Shown piece by piece: positions 36,265 to 44,428 of a stretch of 44,595 nt of DNA. The notes below the pieces were generated by a model that was not told the DNA's origin, ran no database searches, and saw nothing but the letters and a program-made list of their open reading frames with translations. Source of the DNA: an uncultured Nitrosomonadales bacterium (GTDB lineage: Bacteria > Pseudomonadota > Gammaproteobacteria > Burkholderiales > Gallionellaceae); the NCBI GenBank assembly GCA_903892645.1, contig CAITJF010000156.1, forward strand, positions 1 to 44,595, in the 5' to 3' direction. The stretch's first letter is position 1. The number at the start of each line of letters is the position of its first letter. Position numbers and translations under genes: made by a program.

Positions 36265-36452
36265 CACCGAAGCTGTTCGACTTCTTCCGGTGTCAGCGTG
36301 CGTGCTTCGTCTGCCAGCATCACCGGGATGCCGTCCTTGATGGCATAGGCGAGGAGGTCGGCTTTGCAGACCAGCTCCTGCTCGGCCTTGCGGTAAACCA
36401 GCGGGGATTTGCACAGCGGGCAGACCAGGATTTCAAGCAGCTTGGTGTCCAT
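36264..36452 (-). CDS. Trm112/UPF0434-family small protein
   Basis: The protein has 62 residues from ATG 36452 ([20 protein letters not shown]...). It carries the CPLC half of a zinc-ribbon-like fold and the family ending [16 protein letters not shown]. In bacteria this YcaR-type protein lies typically between lpxK and kdsB, as here; eukaryotic Trm112 is a methyltransferase activator, but the bacterial role is not established. The gene overlaps the end of lpxK by 20 bases and kdsB by one. Confidence 0.9.
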
Positions 36453-37425
36453 TCGGAGCGATCCTTTCCAGGATGTGTTGGGTAAGCGACGGGTTAACTT
36501 GCGCATCCACGCGCAGCACCCAGCATTTTTTTGTGGCGAATGTGGCACATTTTACCGCATCTTTTTCCGTCATGAGTATCGCATCGGCATTGGCATAGGC
36601 TAAATCCCCTGGCGTGTAGCGATAATGGTCAGGGAAGGGATGGGCCTGCACCACAAGCCCAAGATGGTTGAGGTGTGCGAAAAAGCGTTGCGGGTTGCCG
36701 ATCCCGGCGATGGCGTGCAGGTGCTGGCCGTGAAAATCGGCGGCGTATGCCGGGATGCTTGGGTTGAGCAGATTGTAGAAACGTGCGCCGTGCAATTGCA
36801 TGGCATATTCGCCTGCCGCAGGTGTTCCGCCATTAATGACTACCGCATCTGCCTCGGCCAGGCGAGATGGCAACTCACGTAACGGCCCGGCGGGAAGCAG
36901 GAAACCATTGCCGAAACGGCGCACCCCATCCACCACTGCGATTTCAACATCGCGTCGCAAACGGTAATGTTGCAGGCCATCATCGCTGAGCAAAATATCG
37001 CATTCCGGATGGGCGCGCAACAGCGAACGTGCGGCGGCAACGCGGTCTCGTCCGACCCATACCGGGCACAGCTTGCGTTGCGCCATTAGTACTGCCTCGT
37101 CGCCGGCCGCATCGGGATTGCTGGAAGGGTGTACGGCTTGCGGGGAGGAAGCCTTGCTGCCGTAGCCGCGGCTGATGATGCCGGGATGCCAGCCGTTATC
37201 CAGCAATTGCTGCGCCAGCCAGAGCGTGAGCGGGGTTTTGCCGTTGCCGCCGACTGTAATGTTGCCCACCACAATGACGGGAACCGGAAGTTTTTCGCCG
37301 CGCAGGATGCCGCTGCGGTAAAGCATGCGGCGCATGTTGGCCAGCAGGCGGAATATGAAGCTGACAGGCAACAGGGCGAGGTGGAGCGGGGTGGTGCGGT
37401 ACCAGTATTGTTGCAGCCGGTGCAT
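36433..37425 (-). CDS. lpxK: Tetraacyldisaccharide 4'-kinase
   Basis: LpxK phosphorylates the lipid A disaccharide at the 4' position on the inner membrane; 330 residues. An N-terminal membrane-associated helix ([18 protein letters not shown]) precedes the Walker A motif [20 protein letters not shown]. The downstream [39 protein letters not shown] and VVINGG segments are all family signatures. It lies 3 bp after the ExbD/TolR gene and overlaps the Trm112-like gene, giving the exbB-exbD-lpxK-ycaR-kdsB order known from betaproteobacteria. Confidence 0.95.
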   Translation of the reverse strand: MHRLQQYWYRTTPLHLALLPVSFIFRLLANMRRMLYRSGILRGEKLPVPVIVVGNITVGGNGKTPLTLWLAQQLLDNGWHPGIISRGYGSKASSPQAVHPSSNPDAAGDEAVLMAQRKLCPVWVGRDRVAAARSLLRAHPECDILLSDDGLQHYRLRRDVEIAVVDGVRRFGNGFLLPAGPLRELPSRLAEADAVVINGGTPAAGEYAMQLHGARFYNLLNPSIPAYAADFHGQHLHAIAGIGNPQRFFAHLNHLGLVVQAHPFPDHYRYTPGDLAYANADAILMTEKDAVKCATFATKKCWVLRVDAQVNPSLTQHILERIAPNGHQAA

Positions 37426-37428
37426 CCG

Positions 37429-37842
37429 TTATTTTCGGCTGGTGGTGAAGGTAATGCGGCCATAGCCTGCCAAGCGCGCGGCCTCCATGATATTGATGGC
37501 CGCCTGGTGAGGAGATTTTGCATCGGCACTGATGACGATGGTGGGATCTTTTTGTTCACCCGCAGCTTTACGCAATGCTTGTGCCAGATCCTCCACATTG
37601 CTGAATGCGGTGGCTGCGTTGTTTACGGCATAATGTTCGGATGCATCCACCGAAACGCTGATTTGGCTGGCCGATGAGGCTGGTTGTTCGCCACTTGCCT
37701 GCGGCAAGTTAATCTGCAATTCGGAAAATTTGGCATAGCTGGTGGTGACCATGAGGAAAATCAGGATTACCAGCAACACATCTATCATCGGAATCAGGTT
37801 GATTTCCGGTTCCTCACGCATGCGTCCGCGCTGGAAGTTCAT
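37429..37842 (-). CDS. ExbD/TolR-type biopolymer transport protein
   Basis: The protein has 137 residues. One membrane helix near the N-terminus follows EPEINLIPMIDVLLVILIFLMVTTSYA, where the conserved Asp lies in the proton path. The remainder is a periplasmic domain (DPTIVISADAKSPHQAAINIMEAARLAGYGRITFTT). It works with the MotA/TolQ/ExbB protein to energise outer-membrane processes. ExbD and TolR cannot be separated from sequence alone, and no tonB, tolA or tolB is seen nearby. Confidence 0.9.
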   Translation of the reverse strand: MNFQRGRMREEPEINLIPMIDVLLVILIFLMVTTSYAKFSELQINLPQASGEQPASSASQISVSVDASEHYAVNNAATAFSNVEDLAQALRKAAGEQKDPTIVISADAKSPHQAAINIMEAARLAGYGRITFTTSRK

Positions 37843-37851
37843 AAATGGTTC

Positions 37852-38460
37852 CTAACCCCGGCGTGCGCCATGCATGATTTCCACCAGTTTGATCGCCTGC
37901 TGCTCCATCTCAATGACCAGGCTATCTACCTTGGCGCGGAAATGGCGGTAAAAAATCATGCTGGGCACCGCCACGATCAGGCCAAATGCGGTGTTATACA
38001 GCGCCACCGAGATGCCGTGCGCGAGAACGGCAGGGGTGTTGCCGACGGCTGTTTGTGCGCCAAAAATTTCGATCATTCCGACCACCGTCCCGAACAGGCC
38101 GAGCAATGGGCTGATTGTGGCGATCGTGCCCAAAGTGGTGAGAAAGCGCTCCAATTCGTGCGCGGCAGCGCGTCCGGCTTCTTCGATGGAATCTTTCATG
38201 ACCTCGGGTGAGCTTTTGACGTTCTTCAATCCTGCGGCAAACACGCGCCCGAGCGGGGAATCTTCCGCCAGGCGGGATAACATGGCATCGCTGACGCCGC
38301 GCTGCTTGAGTTCCTGCACGGTTTCGTCGAGCAGTTCTGCGGGTGCGACATTCTTGTTGCGCAGGAATGCCAAGCGTTCCGCGATCAAAGCGACGGCAAT
38401 CACTGAAGCAATAATCAACAACCAGATGGGCCAACCGGCAGCTTCTACGATAGCGAACAC
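37852..38460 (-). CDS. ExbB/TolQ-type proton-channel protein
   Basis: The protein has 202 residues from GTG 38460, chosen because GGAGAAG stands seven bases upstream and FAIVEAAGWPIWLLIIASVIAVALIAERL is the usual start. An ATG at 38526 would add 22 residues without a good ribosome site. Three membrane helices are visible, with the MotA/TolQ/ExbB signature in the second half (TLGTIATISPLLGLFGTVVGMIEIF and ISVALYNTAFGLIVAVPSMIFY). It is the first gene of the minus-strand unit, diverging from xseA. Confidence 0.9.
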   Translation of the reverse strand: MFAIVEAAGWPIWLLIIASVIAVALIAERLAFLRNKNVAPAELLDETVQELKQRGVSDAMLSRLAEDSPLGRVFAAGLKNVKSSPEVMKDSIEEAGRAAAHELERFLTTLGTIATISPLLGLFGTVVGMIEIFGAQTAVGNTPAVLAHGISVALYNTAFGLIVAVPSMIFYRHFRAKVDSLVIEMEQQAIKLVEIMHGARRG

Positions 38461-38809
38461 ACGACTTCTCCAAATATGCTTAAATTGAGCAGGCAGGACT
38501 GTATCTCGTCGCACCTGTTTGAGCAAGATTTCTACTGTAGATTTCTTCTGTAGCGGTGTCAGGTTAACCCGGCATGGCGTTAGCGGTTTTTATTTGTGCA
38601 CAGGAACTGTGGATAACTTTGTGTATAAGAAGTATGGAGTGATGCTTAACCCCTTATCAAATAACCTTTTTTGTCCTGCTGCTTATTTTTTGAACTTTAA
38701 AAGGCATATTAAAAACAATGTGTTGCTGTAAGTTAGTGATGCCCATGTGGGGTATCTAGCGGCAAAGTGGCGTAGTTCGTTGAGTTGTGGATTATTGTGG
38801 AATGTCAAT
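38461..38809. other. Divergent intergenic region with DnaA-box-like motifs
   Basis: About 349 bp, AT-rich in its right half, no gene supported. It must contain the promoters of the exbB/tolQ unit and of xseA. TGTGGATAA at 38608-38616 is a perfect match to the reverse complement of the DnaA box TTATCCACA. TGTGTATAA at 38620-38628 and TGTGGATTA at 38786-38794 each differ by one base. A lone palindrome ATTTCTACTGTAGAT near 38527-38541 is not repeated. Confidence 0.5.
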
Positions 38810-40093
38810 ATGTCTTTTGGCCTAGTTTCAAATGAAAAAAATCGCGTGCTCAGCGTGCGCGAACTCAATCTTGTAGCCAAGCAGTTGCTGGAAAACGGCT
38901 TGCCGTTGCTGTGGGTGCGTGGCGAGATTTCCAATTTTGTCTGTGCGGCTTCGGGGCATTGGTATTTTTCGTTGAAGGACGAGCAGGCGCAGGTGCGTTG
39001 CGTGATGTTCCGCCACAAAAACCAATACCTCGACTGGCAGCCGAAGAACGGTATGCAGGTGGAAGTATTGGCATTGGCCACGCTGTATGAGGCGCGCGGC
39101 GAATTCCAGCTGACGCTGGAGCAGATGCGCCCTGCCGGGCTGGGGGCGTTGTATGAGGCGTTCGAGCGGCTCAAGCGCAAGCTGGAAGGCGAGGGTTTGT
39201 TTGATGCCGCGCGCAAACGTACCTTGCCATATCTGCCGAGGCAAATCGGCATTGTGACCTCGCCGCAAGCCGCCGCGCTGCGCGATGTGCTGACCACGCT
39301 GTCCAGGCGCATGCCGGGCATCCCGGTGGTGCTGTATCCAACACCGGTGCAGGGCGAGGGTGCCGCGCAAAAAATTGCGCAGGCCATCCGGCTGGCGAAC
39401 GAGCGCGCCGAGTGCGATGTGCTGCTGGTATGCCGGGGCGGCGGCAGCATTGAGGATTTGTGGGCATTCAATGAGGAAGTGGTGGCTCGAGCGATTGCCG
39501 CGAGCAAAATTCCAGTGGTGAGCGGGGTGGGGCATGAGACCGATTTCACCATTGCCGATTTTGTCGCGGATCAGCGTGCCGCCACCCCCACTGCGGCAGC
39601 GCAACTGGTGGCGCCGGAGCGGCAGGAGTTGTTGCAACGCTTGCACCATGCCGCGCAGCGCTTGGCGCGCGGCAGGCAGCGCCAAGCTGAACGTGTGATG
39701 CAGCAACTTGATTTCTTGCAGCGCCGCTTGGTGCACCCGGCGCAACGGGTGCAGCAACAGGCGCAATATCTCGACCAGCTGCGGCAGCGCCTGTATAGGA
39801 CACGCCCGGATCCCGTGCAACTCGGCGCGCAACAAACAGAGTTAATACGCCGTTTGCGGGGGGCCATGCAGCACGCACTGGAGCGCCACAACACGCGGCT
39901 GCACGGCTTGCAGCAGCATCTGCTGCATCTCGATCCGCAACAGGTGCTGGCGCGCGGCTACAGCATGGTGCGCGATGAACACGGCGCGATTGTTTCGGAC
40001 AGTGCCGGCCTGCTTCTCGGCGCGCGCCTGGACATCACCTTTGCGCGCGGTTGGGCGCGCGCCGAGTTGAAGGACAAGGGCGAGGCAAGTTAA
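38810..40093 (+). CDS. xseA: Exodeoxyribonuclease VII large subunit
   Basis: XseA is the catalytic subunit of ExoVII, which degrades single-stranded DNA; 427 residues from ATG 38810 (an upstream GTG at 38747 would add 21 unconserved residues). An N-terminal OB-fold (LPLLWVRGEISNFVCAASGHWYFSLKDEQAQVRCVMF) precedes the catalytic core, with ALRDVLTTLSRRMPGIPVVLYPTPVQG, LLVCRGGGSIEDLWAFN and SGVGHETDFTIADFVADQRAATPTAAAQ. A long Gln/Arg-rich coiled coil of about 130 residues follows. xseB is not in the window. Confidence 0.95.
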   Translation: MSFGLVSNEKNRVLSVRELNLVAKQLLENGLPLLWVRGEISNFVCAASGHWYFSLKDEQAQVRCVMFRHKNQYLDWQPKNGMQVEVLALATLYEARGEFQLTLEQMRPAGLGALYEAFERLKRKLEGEGLFDAARKRTLPYLPRQIGIVTSPQAAALRDVLTTLSRRMPGIPVVLYPTPVQGEGAAQKIAQAIRLANERAECDVLLVCRGGGSIEDLWAFNEEVVARAIAASKIPVVSGVGHETDFTIADFVADQRAATPTAAAQLVAPERQELLQRLHHAAQRLARGRQRQAERVMQQLDFLQRRLVHPAQRVQQQAQYLDQLRQRLYRTRPDPVQLGAQQTELIRRLRGAMQHALERHNTRLHGLQQHLLHLDPQQVLARGYSMVRDEHGAIVSDSAGLLLGARLDITFARGWARAELKDKGEAS

Positions 40094-40138
40094 ACTCCGC
40101 GCCCGCACAAATTATCCGGAAAGCCCCCGTATGAAGTT

Positions 40139-41800
40139 ATGGAACATCTGAACAAGTCCTGCACGGGCGCATCCCGGCGCTGGCTTTGGCTGCTGGTGGT
40201 GGTCATCTGGTTCGGCAACATCGAATACCGCAAACTGATCGAGCCGGACGAAGGGCGCTATGCCGAGATTCCGCGCGAAATGGCAGTCAGCGGCGATTGG
40301 GTCACTCCGCGCCTGAACAACCTGAAATACTTCGAGAAGCCACCGTTGCAATACTGGGCAACGGCTACTGCTTACATCGTGTTCGGCGAGCATCAATGGA
40401 CATCACGCCTGTGGACTGCGTTGACCGGATTTGCCGGGCTGCTGCTGGTGTGGTTTGCCGGTACGCGCCTGTTCGGGCGCGAGGCCGGATGTTATGCGGC
40501 GCTATTGCTCTGCAGCAGTTTGCTGTATGCATTGATGGGGCACATCAACACGCTCGATATGGGCGTCACATTTTTCATTACGCTGGGCATCGTTGCGCTG
40601 CTGCTTGCGCAGCGGGATGGTGCGGATGCAAGTACTCGGCGCAACTGGATGTGGCTGGCATGGGTCACCCTTGGTTTGGCGGTTTTGAGCAAGGGGCTGA
40701 TGGGGCTGGTGTTGCCTGGCGCGGCGCTGGTGATTTATTCCATTTTGCAGCGCGACATCGGTTTGTGGAAACGGATGAATCTGGTGACCGGCCTGTTGCT
40801 GTGCCTGCTGGTTACCGCACCGTGGTTTTATCTGGTGATGAAGGCCAACCCGGAATTTTTCCAGCGCTTTTTTATCTACGAACACTACACGCGCTTCACC
40901 ACCAAGGAGCATGGCCGGTATCAGCCATGGTATTACTTCATCCCCATTTTGCTGATCGGTATGCTGCCGTGGACTATTCTGATGTTCGAGGCTTTACTGC
41001 GCACATGGAAAGGGAGTCACGCGCGGGTTGGTAAATCCTTCAACCCGGAGCGTTTTCTACTGGTGTGGGTAGTGTTCATCTATGTGTTCTTCTCAATGTC
41101 CGGTTCCAAGTTGCCGCCCTATCTGCTGCCGATGTTCCCGGCACTGGCGCTGTTGATGGGCAAACAACTGGCTGAGATGAACGAGCACAGGTTGTTCTGG
41201 TTAATTGCCCCGATATTGCCTGTGGTGGCGCTGGCGCTTGGGTTTGCGCCCTTTACCGCGCGGCTGGCGGATACGCCCCAGCAAGTGCAGATATATGGTG
41301 AATATTCCGTCTGGCTGACGGCTGCGGCATTGGTCTGGTTATTGGGTATGGTCACTGCACTTGTTCTGCTGCGCCGCCGCAACAAACCGGTGGCCGTGCT
41401 GGTGTTGGCGTTGAGTTCTCTGCTGGCCGCACAGATCGGCACATCCGGCTACAACACGATAGCGAAGGAGCGTTCCGCTTACATTATTGCCGAGGCGATA
41501 CGCCCTTATGTCAAGGCGGAGGTGCCGCTTTATTCAGTGGGCAACTACGAACAGACCTTGCCGTTTTATCTGAAGCGCACCTTCACTCTGGTGCAGTATC
41601 AGGATGAGATGGCATTCGGTATCATGCAGGAACCACAGCGCTGGATACCGGACATCGCCAGCTTCGCGAAGGTCTGGCAGGCACAACCGGCGGCGCTGGC
41701 GATCATGCAGGTATATATGTATTCGCAGCTCAAACAGCAAGGGTTGGCGATGAAAATTATTTACGAAGATACACAACACATTGTGGTGAGCAAACCATGA
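40139..41800 (+). CDS. ArnT/PMT-type membrane glycosyltransferase
   Basis: The protein has 553 residues with about 12 membrane helices. The conserved first periplasmic loop IEPDEGRYAEIPREMAVSGDWVTPRLNNLKYFEKPPLQYW carries the acidic pair used by GT83 (ArnT) and PMT-type enzymes that take undecaprenyl-phosphate-linked sugars. In E. coli ArnT adds L-Ara4N to lipid A. Here an SMR/ArnE-like protein and an ArnB-like aminotransferase follow, but arnA, arnC and arnD are absent, so the sugar and acceptor are not certain. A palindromic element starts at its stop codon. Confidence 0.87.
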   Translation: MEHLNKSCTGASRRWLWLLVVVIWFGNIEYRKLIEPDEGRYAEIPREMAVSGDWVTPRLNNLKYFEKPPLQYWATATAYIVFGEHQWTSRLWTALTGFAGLLLVWFAGTRLFGREAGCYAALLLCSSLLYALMGHINTLDMGVTFFITLGIVALLLAQRDGADASTRRNWMWLAWVTLGLAVLSKGLMGLVLPGAALVIYSILQRDIGLWKRMNLVTGLLLCLLVTAPWFYLVMKANPEFFQRFFIYEHYTRFTTKEHGRYQPWYYFIPILLIGMLPWTILMFEALLRTWKGSHARVGKSFNPERFLLVWVVFIYVFFSMSGSKLPPYLLPMFPALALLMGKQLAEMNEHRLFWLIAPILPVVALALGFAPFTARLADTPQQVQIYGEYSVWLTAAALVWLLGMVTALVLLRRRNKPVAVLVLALSSLLAAQIGTSGYNTIAKERSAYIIAEAIRPYVKAEVPLYSVGNYEQTLPFYLKRTFTLVQYQDEMAFGIMQEPQRWIPDIASFAKVWQAQPAALAIMQVYMYSQLKQQGLAMKIIYEDTQHIVVSKP

Positions 41801-41941
41801 AACCTCTGAATAGCCTGCTGTGCGATCAATCTGCTGCGTTGCGTGCTCACTCGCTCCTCGTCTATCTGCCAGATATGTCTCGTTGCTCGTTGCGCGGCGC
41901 CTTGCATATTGACCTGCTCGCGACGGTTCTCAGAGGTTTCA
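41798..41941. repeat. 144-bp element with perfect 12-bp inverted terminal arms
   Basis: TGAAACCTCTGA at 41798-41809 is exactly reversed and complemented by TCAGAGGTTTCA at 41930-41941. The inside is GC-rich and partly self-complementary, with repeated CGTTGC/GCTCG units. It fills the whole gap between the ArnT-like stop and the next ATG. The AGAGG of the right arm lies 7 bases before ATG 41943 and so acts as ribosome binding site. It may be a non-autonomous mobile repeat. Confidence 0.65.
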
Positions 41942-41942
41942 A

Positions 41943-42314
41943 ATGAACTTGGTCAGCTTCGGTCTGATTTTCACTGGCGTGATGCTTAATGCAGCTGCGC
42001 AGATATTGATGAAGGCGGGAACCAATGTCATTGGTCATTTCGAATTCAGCATGGAAAACATCCTGCCTATCGGTTTAAAACTGGCGACAGAGTGGCATAT
42101 CGCCGCCGCATTATTCTGTTACGCGCTCAGCGTGGTCATCTGGATACTCGCGCTGTCGCGCGTGCCCGTCAGCATTGCTTTTCCGATGCTGTCCATGGCT
42201 TATGTGGTGAATGCCGTGGCAGCTTGGTATCTGCTCGGCGAAGCCTTCAACCCGACCAAGCTGGTCGGCATGGGTGTGATTATTTTGGGCGTGATTATTA
42301 TTTCGCGGGCTTAA
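41943..42314 (+). CDS. SMR/EamA-type small membrane transporter (ArnE-like)
   Basis: The protein has 123 residues with four predicted membrane helices: FGLIFTGVMLNAAAQILMKAG, AALFCYALSVVIWILALSRV, VSIAFPMLSMAYVVNAVAAWYLLGEA and LVGMGVIILGVIIIS. The LNAAAQILMK and VPVSIAFPMLS segments are typical of the EmrE/ArnE group. In Arn systems ArnE-ArnF flips undecaprenyl-phosphate-aminoarabinose; the position between an ArnT-type transferase and an ArnB-type aminotransferase suggests such a flippase role, which is inference. A single gene could form a homodimer. Confidence 0.82.
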   Translation: MNLVSFGLIFTGVMLNAAAQILMKAGTNVIGHFEFSMENILPIGLKLATEWHIAAALFCYALSVVIWILALSRVPVSIAFPMLSMAYVVNAVAAWYLLGEAFNPTKLVGMGVIILGVIIISRA

Positions 42315-42356
42315 ACACCACACCGTCATTGATAGAACTACTAGCCATTCGACTAA

Positions 42357-42485
42357 GCCCGCAAGCGGGCAAGTCGCTGGTTATCCCGCGTAGGTGGGAA
42401 TTCAGTTGGTGAAAGAGTTTTCCCGCAGCGCGAGGCAAAACCTAAGGCATGTTAGATAAAACTGCTGGATTCCCACCTGCGCGGG
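42357..42485. repeat. Intergenic inverted repeats before the aminotransferase gene
   Basis: A short perfect palindrome GCCCGCAAGCGGGC at 42357-42370 is followed by a large pair. The arm at 42385-42405 (CCCGCGTAGGTGGGAATTC..) matches, with two mismatches over 21 bp, the reverse complement of 42465-42485 (..GGATTCCCACCTGCGCGGG). The second arm, with its following AATGACG, resembles a widely dispersed proteobacterial repeat. The 209-bp gap 42315-42523 holds no gene. Confidence 0.65.
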
Positions 42486-42523
42486 AATGACGAATTTATA
42501 AAATTCTTTTTACGGATATATCC

Positions 42524-43642
42524 ATGAGCAATTTTCTTCCTTTTTCTCGCCCAACCATAGATGAGGCCACCATCGCCGCAGTAGGTGAGGTACTGCGTTC
42601 CGGCTGGATCACCAGCGGCCCCAAGGTGCAGGAATTTGAAAGGCAGTTGTCCGAATACTTCGGCGGGCGTCCGGTGCGCACCTTCAATTCCGGCACCTGC
42701 ACCATGGAAATCGCCCTGCGCATTGCGGGCATCGGGGCAGGGGATGAAGTCATCACCACGCCAATTTCATGGGTGGCCACCGCCAACGTGATACTCGAAA
42801 TTGGCGCTACGCCTGTATTTGCCGACATCAATCCGGTCACGCGCAACATTGACCTGGACAAGCTGGAAGCCGCCATCACCCCGAAAACCCGCGCCATCAT
42901 CCCTGTGTATCTGGCGGGCAAGCCGGTGGATATGGACAGGCTGTATGCGCTTGCAACCAAATTTAAACTGCGCGTGGTGGAAGATGCGGCACAGGCCATC
43001 GGATCGAGTTGGAAGGGCAAACCGATAGGCTCCTTCGGCGATTTCGTCTCGTTTAGCTTTCAGGCCAACAAGAACATCACCACTTCCGAAGGCGGCTGTC
43101 TGGTGCTGAACAATGAAGAAGAAGCAAAGCTCGCGGAAAAATACCGGCTGCAAGGTGTCACGCGCAGCGGCTGGGACGGCATCGAAGTGGATGTGTTGGG
43201 CGGCAAGTACAACATGACCGACGTTGCCGCCGTGATTGGCCTGGGCCAGTTCGCGCAACTGGATGCGATCACCGCGCAACGGCGCAAACTGGCGCGACAT
43301 TATTTTAAGACGCTCGGTAAGGATTTCGAGAAACAGACCGGTGCGCAATTACCACTAGAGAATTTTGAGAGCGCTAACTGGCACCTGTTCCAAGTCGTGC
43401 TGCCGGAACGCATTACCCGAGCCGATTTCATGGCGCGCATGAAAGAGCGAAACATAGGCGTCGGTTATCACTATGCGCCGATCCACCTGTTTAAGCTTTA
43501 CCGCGCATTGGGCTTCAGGGAAGGCATGTTCCCGGTCGCCGAGCGCGTCGGGAAACAGATCGTATCGTTGCCGATGTTTTATGCGATGAATGAAAGTGAT
43601 GTCGAGCGCACGTGTGCGGCGATGCGTGAGGAGTTGAGATAG
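42524..43642 (+). CDS. DegT/DnrJ/EryC1-family PLP aminotransferase (ArnB-like)
   Basis: The protein has 372 residues. FLPFSRPTIDEATIAAVGEVLRSGWITSGP at the start closely resembles ArnB. PLP features: NSGTCTMEIALRIAGIG, DEVITTPISWVATANVI, VVEDAAQAIGSSWKG, and the Schiff-base Lys183 in FSFQANKNITTSEGG. It should transfer an amino group to a nucleotide-linked keto-sugar; ArnB makes UDP-L-Ara4N, but DegT relatives also make other 4-amino sugars. Together with the two preceding genes it suggests modification of a surface glycan or lipid A with an amino sugar. Confidence 0.88.
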   Translation: MSNFLPFSRPTIDEATIAAVGEVLRSGWITSGPKVQEFERQLSEYFGGRPVRTFNSGTCTMEIALRIAGIGAGDEVITTPISWVATANVILEIGATPVFADINPVTRNIDLDKLEAAITPKTRAIIPVYLAGKPVDMDRLYALATKFKLRVVEDAAQAIGSSWKGKPIGSFGDFVSFSFQANKNITTSEGGCLVLNNEEEAKLAEKYRLQGVTRSGWDGIEVDVLGGKYNMTDVAAVIGLGQFAQLDAITAQRRKLARHYFKTLGKDFEKQTGAQLPLENFESANWHLFQVVLPERITRADFMARMKERNIGVGYHYAPIHLFKLYRALGFREGMFPVAERVGKQIVSLPMFYAMNESDVERTCAAMREELR

Positions 43643-43717
43643 GGACGAGCTTGTTACTACTAGCCAGGTTGCTGGTTATGAGCGTAGTTGAAGAGCATAA
43701 TGGTTGCACTGGATGGC

Positions 43718-44269
43718 TCATGGGAGATTAGGTGGAAACGGTGGCTTGATTCGCTGCTGCTTCTTTCCGAACCAGACAATTTTTGCTGGTAGCTCAGTTC
43801 CGGCAAAGTCTATCAAGTCAGGCCAGTGAGGGTGTGGTCGTCGGACAAAAGGCGTTTTATAATCAGTTTGCCACCACCGATTTAATACCGTTACTGGTCG
43901 ATCAGGTGGATTTATTCTTTTCCTGTTATTAAGTGGAAGCTGAAGGAAGAAAGCGTGTAGCCATTCTGCATAGTCCAAAGAGGCAGATGTTATTTTCTGT
44001 TTCTTTCCTGATGGTTCAGCAGTGGCAACCTCTCCGAGCCAAATTTTTGCATTACGAGTAATGTCAGGTAATTTATGGTGGTTTGCTAAACGTGTTGCGA
44101 GACTATTGCTTAAACCGATGTATTGGAGCTTTCTGGCGCCGCGCTCATGACGTTTCTTTCCGATGCCCACGTATAGACCGCTGCTATAGCCATCATTCTT
44201 TGATGCATGAATAGCTTCAGGAATGGAGTATGGCCCATACCAGTCGATAATGATTGCGAAATGTCTCAT
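43718..44269 (-). CDS. GIY-YIG nuclease-like hypothetical protein
   Basis: The protein has 183 residues. The order GLY (31-33), a variable loop, YIG (50-52) in KLQYIGLSNSLATRLANH with Arg60, then Glu102 in YAEWLHAFFLQLPLNN, matches the GIY-YIG endonuclease core with its conserved Arg and metal-binding Glu. The long insertion between GLY and YIG and the basic, Pro-rich C-terminus (FVRRPHPHWP, KKQQRIKPPFPP) are unusual. No partner domain is seen. The substrate is unknown: DNA repair, phage defence or a selfish nuclease are all possible. AT content is higher than in the neighbouring genes, suggesting acquisition. Confidence 0.65.
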   Translation of the reverse strand: MRHFAIIIDWYGPYSIPEAIHASKNDGYSSGLYVGIGKKRHERGARKLQYIGLSNSLATRLANHHKLPDITRNAKIWLGEVATAEPSGKKQKITSASLDYAEWLHAFFLQLPLNNRKRINPPDRPVTVLNRWWQTDYKTPFVRRPHPHWPDLIDFAGTELPAKIVWFGKKQQRIKPPFPPNLP

Positions 44270-44428
44270 ATAGTTGCAATGCTCCCTGTGAACTATTGGT
44301 AATTCTTCAAGCGAACTCTCATTGCTGAATGGTGAGATTCTTTGCGATGCGTTTCATTTGTTAACTTCCATTACCCACTTTCTATCTGGGTTGGTGAGAT
44401 GGTCTGAGCACTAGGAAGAGAACTCGTT
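44270..44428. other. Intergenic stretch at right end
   Basis: This 159-bp AT-rich stretch shows no supported gene. An AGGGAG about 13 bases before ATG 44269 may serve the GIY-YIG-like gene. No clear promoter or repeat was seen. Confidence 0.4.

Noticed and set aside
37129-37677. Long plus-strand frame of 182 codons opposite lpxK and exbD
   Set aside because: Both minus-strand genes are clearly recognised and this frame has no family features; it is a GC-driven shadow.
38527-38541. A palindromic ATTTCTACTGTAGAT resembling the 3' part of Cas12a CRISPR repeats
   Set aside because: Only one copy is present, there are no spacers or repeat units around it, and no cas gene is in the window.
38519-38731. 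Plus-strand 70-codon frame in the tolQ-xseA gap
   Set aside because: AT-rich, no similarity to any known family, no ribosome site, and it overlaps the DnaA-box-like motifs.
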